This document shows positions 5,657 through 6,023 of a stretch of DNA of 6,023 bases, in pieces. Source of the stretch: Deltaproteobacteria bacterium (GTDB lineage: Bacteria > Desulfobacterota > DSM-4660 > Desulfatiglandales > HGW-15); assembly GCA_016926135.1 (NCBI GenBank), contig JAFGPH010000434.1, positions 1 through 6,023 on the forward strand, read 5' to 3'. The position numbers and the translations under genes are program-made. How positions within the stretch are numbered: the stretch's first letter is position 1; every line of letters begins with the position of its first letter. The notes under the pieces are model-generated. The model was not told the origin of the DNA. It did not search any database and saw nothing but the letters and a program-made list of their open reading frames with translations.

Positions 5657-5911
5657 ATGGGCAGACTGGAAAGGCTATACGAGCACATATTGATGCGCAG
5701 ATCAGATGCGAACGTCCCGTTCGAAACGTTCTGTGCCTTGCTCAAGCGACTTGGTTTTGATGAGCGTATCAAGGGCGGTCATCACATTTTCACCATGCAG
5801 GGTGTTGAGGAGATTCTCAACCTGCAACCCAAAGATGGGAAGGGAAAACCCTACCAGGTCAAACAAGTCAGGGATGTGATCCTCAAATATCACCTTCGCA
5901 TTGGAGAATGA
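5657..5911 (+). CDS. hicA: HicA family toxin (type II mRNA interferase)
   Basis: This 84-residue protein is a HicA toxin, a small double-stranded-RNA-binding-fold ribonuclease that cleaves mRNA and arrests growth unless held by HicB. It contains 'FCALLKRLGFDERIKGGHHIF' (residues 25-45), in which the conserved Gly-x-His motif includes the catalytic histidine (H42/H43, in GGHHIF), then 'LNLQPKDGKGKPYQVKQVRDVILKY', the C-terminal strand and helix seen in the family ('h.g..lk..tl..Il'). Length is normal for the family. The ATG at 5657 is preferred; an in-frame TTG at 5651 would add two residues. Neither has a clear Shine-Dalgarno, only GAGAGA about 20 nt upstream. It is followed at once by hicB, in the toxin-first order usual for hicAB. 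HicB in such pairs commonly represses the operon. Confidence 0.92.
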   Translation: MGRLERLYEHILMRRSDANVPFETFCALLKRLGFDERIKGGHHIFTMQGVEEILNLQPKDGKGKPYQVKQVRDVILKYHLRIGE

Positions 5912-5913
5912 AG

Positions 5914-6023
5914 ATGGATCAGAAGTACGAAATCATCATTTTTTGGAGTTCTGAGGACAACTCCTTCGTGGCCGAGGTTCCGGAACTCCCCGGATGCATG
6001 GCCGATGGCAAGACCTATCAGGA
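5914..6023 (+). CDS. hicB: HicB family antitoxin, N-terminal fragment
   Basis: The first 36 codons are visible before the right edge. The translation MDQKYEIIIFWSSEDNSFVA continues EVPELPGCMADGKTYQ, which matches the HicB N-terminal domain (partial RNase-H-like fold): 'I.WS.ED..fvAevPELPGC.a.G.T.eEA'. This domain binds and neutralises HicA; a DNA-binding C-terminal domain (HTH or ribbon-helix-helix), if present, lies outside the window. ATG 5914 is chosen because GGAG (5903-5906) lies 7 nt before it. The in-frame ATG at 5908, which would overlap the hicA stop as ATGA, has its GGAG only one base away and is less likely. Either way, translation is coupled to hicA. The gene is cut by the window edge, not visibly broken. 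Confidence 0.92.
   Translation, partial: MDQKYEIIIFWSSEDNSFVAEVPELPGCMADGKTYQ

Overview
The window looks like a chromosomal segment of a GC-rich anaerobic bacterium. The combination of an anaerobic 2-oxoacid:ferredoxin oxidoreductase (OFOR), a CoA-ligase, a sigma-54 promoter and a HicAB pair fits Desulfobacterota (former Deltaproteobacteria) best. That placement is inferred from gene content, not from a marker gene.

Positions 1-4551 (all minus strand) hold one operon-like block. In transcription order it contains: a GltD-like FAD/NAD(P)H iron-sulfur protein with a C-terminal 2[4Fe-4S] ferredoxin domain (4551-2902); OFOR alpha (2885-1710), beta (1708-860) and gamma (863-330) subunits; and, after a 138-bp gap, the first 63 codons of an AMP-forming acyl-CoA ligase that runs off the left edge (191-1). 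The first four genes are separated by 16 nt, 1 nt and a 4-nt overlap, so they are almost certainly co-transcribed and translationally coupled. The C-terminus of the first gene has the layout of the small ferredoxin (delta) subunit of four-subunit OFORs. The block therefore appears to encode a complete 2-oxoacid oxidising or synthesising enzyme plus its own ferredoxin-NAD(P) exchange module. The likely reaction is 2-oxoacid + CoA + NAD(P)+ = acyl-CoA + CO2 + NAD(P)H, with the ligase supplying or sharing the acyl-CoA pool. The substrate cannot be read from the sequence. The layout recalls the phenylglyoxylate:NAD+ oxidoreductase (pad) and 2-oxoglutarate:NADP+ oxidoreductase (kor) systems of anaerobic aromatic degraders.

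Upstream of the block (4552-4730) is a near-perfect sigma-54 (-24/-12) promoter on the minus strand (core 4724-4709). Its predicted transcript begins near 4698 and carries a leader of roughly 150 nt. A 73-bp nested palindrome (4604-4676) occupies the middle of that leader and resembles a dispersed intergenic repeat. Two dyad-symmetric sites upstream of the promoter (4750-4761 and 4817-4827) could bind regulators.

Positions about 4762-5586 contain no gene I can support and look lower in GC than the operon. From 5657 to the right edge (plus strand) lies a type II toxin-antitoxin pair: hicA (complete) and hicB (first 36 codons). A tandem 10-bp repeat, a small inverted repeat and a possible sigma-70 promoter lie just upstream.
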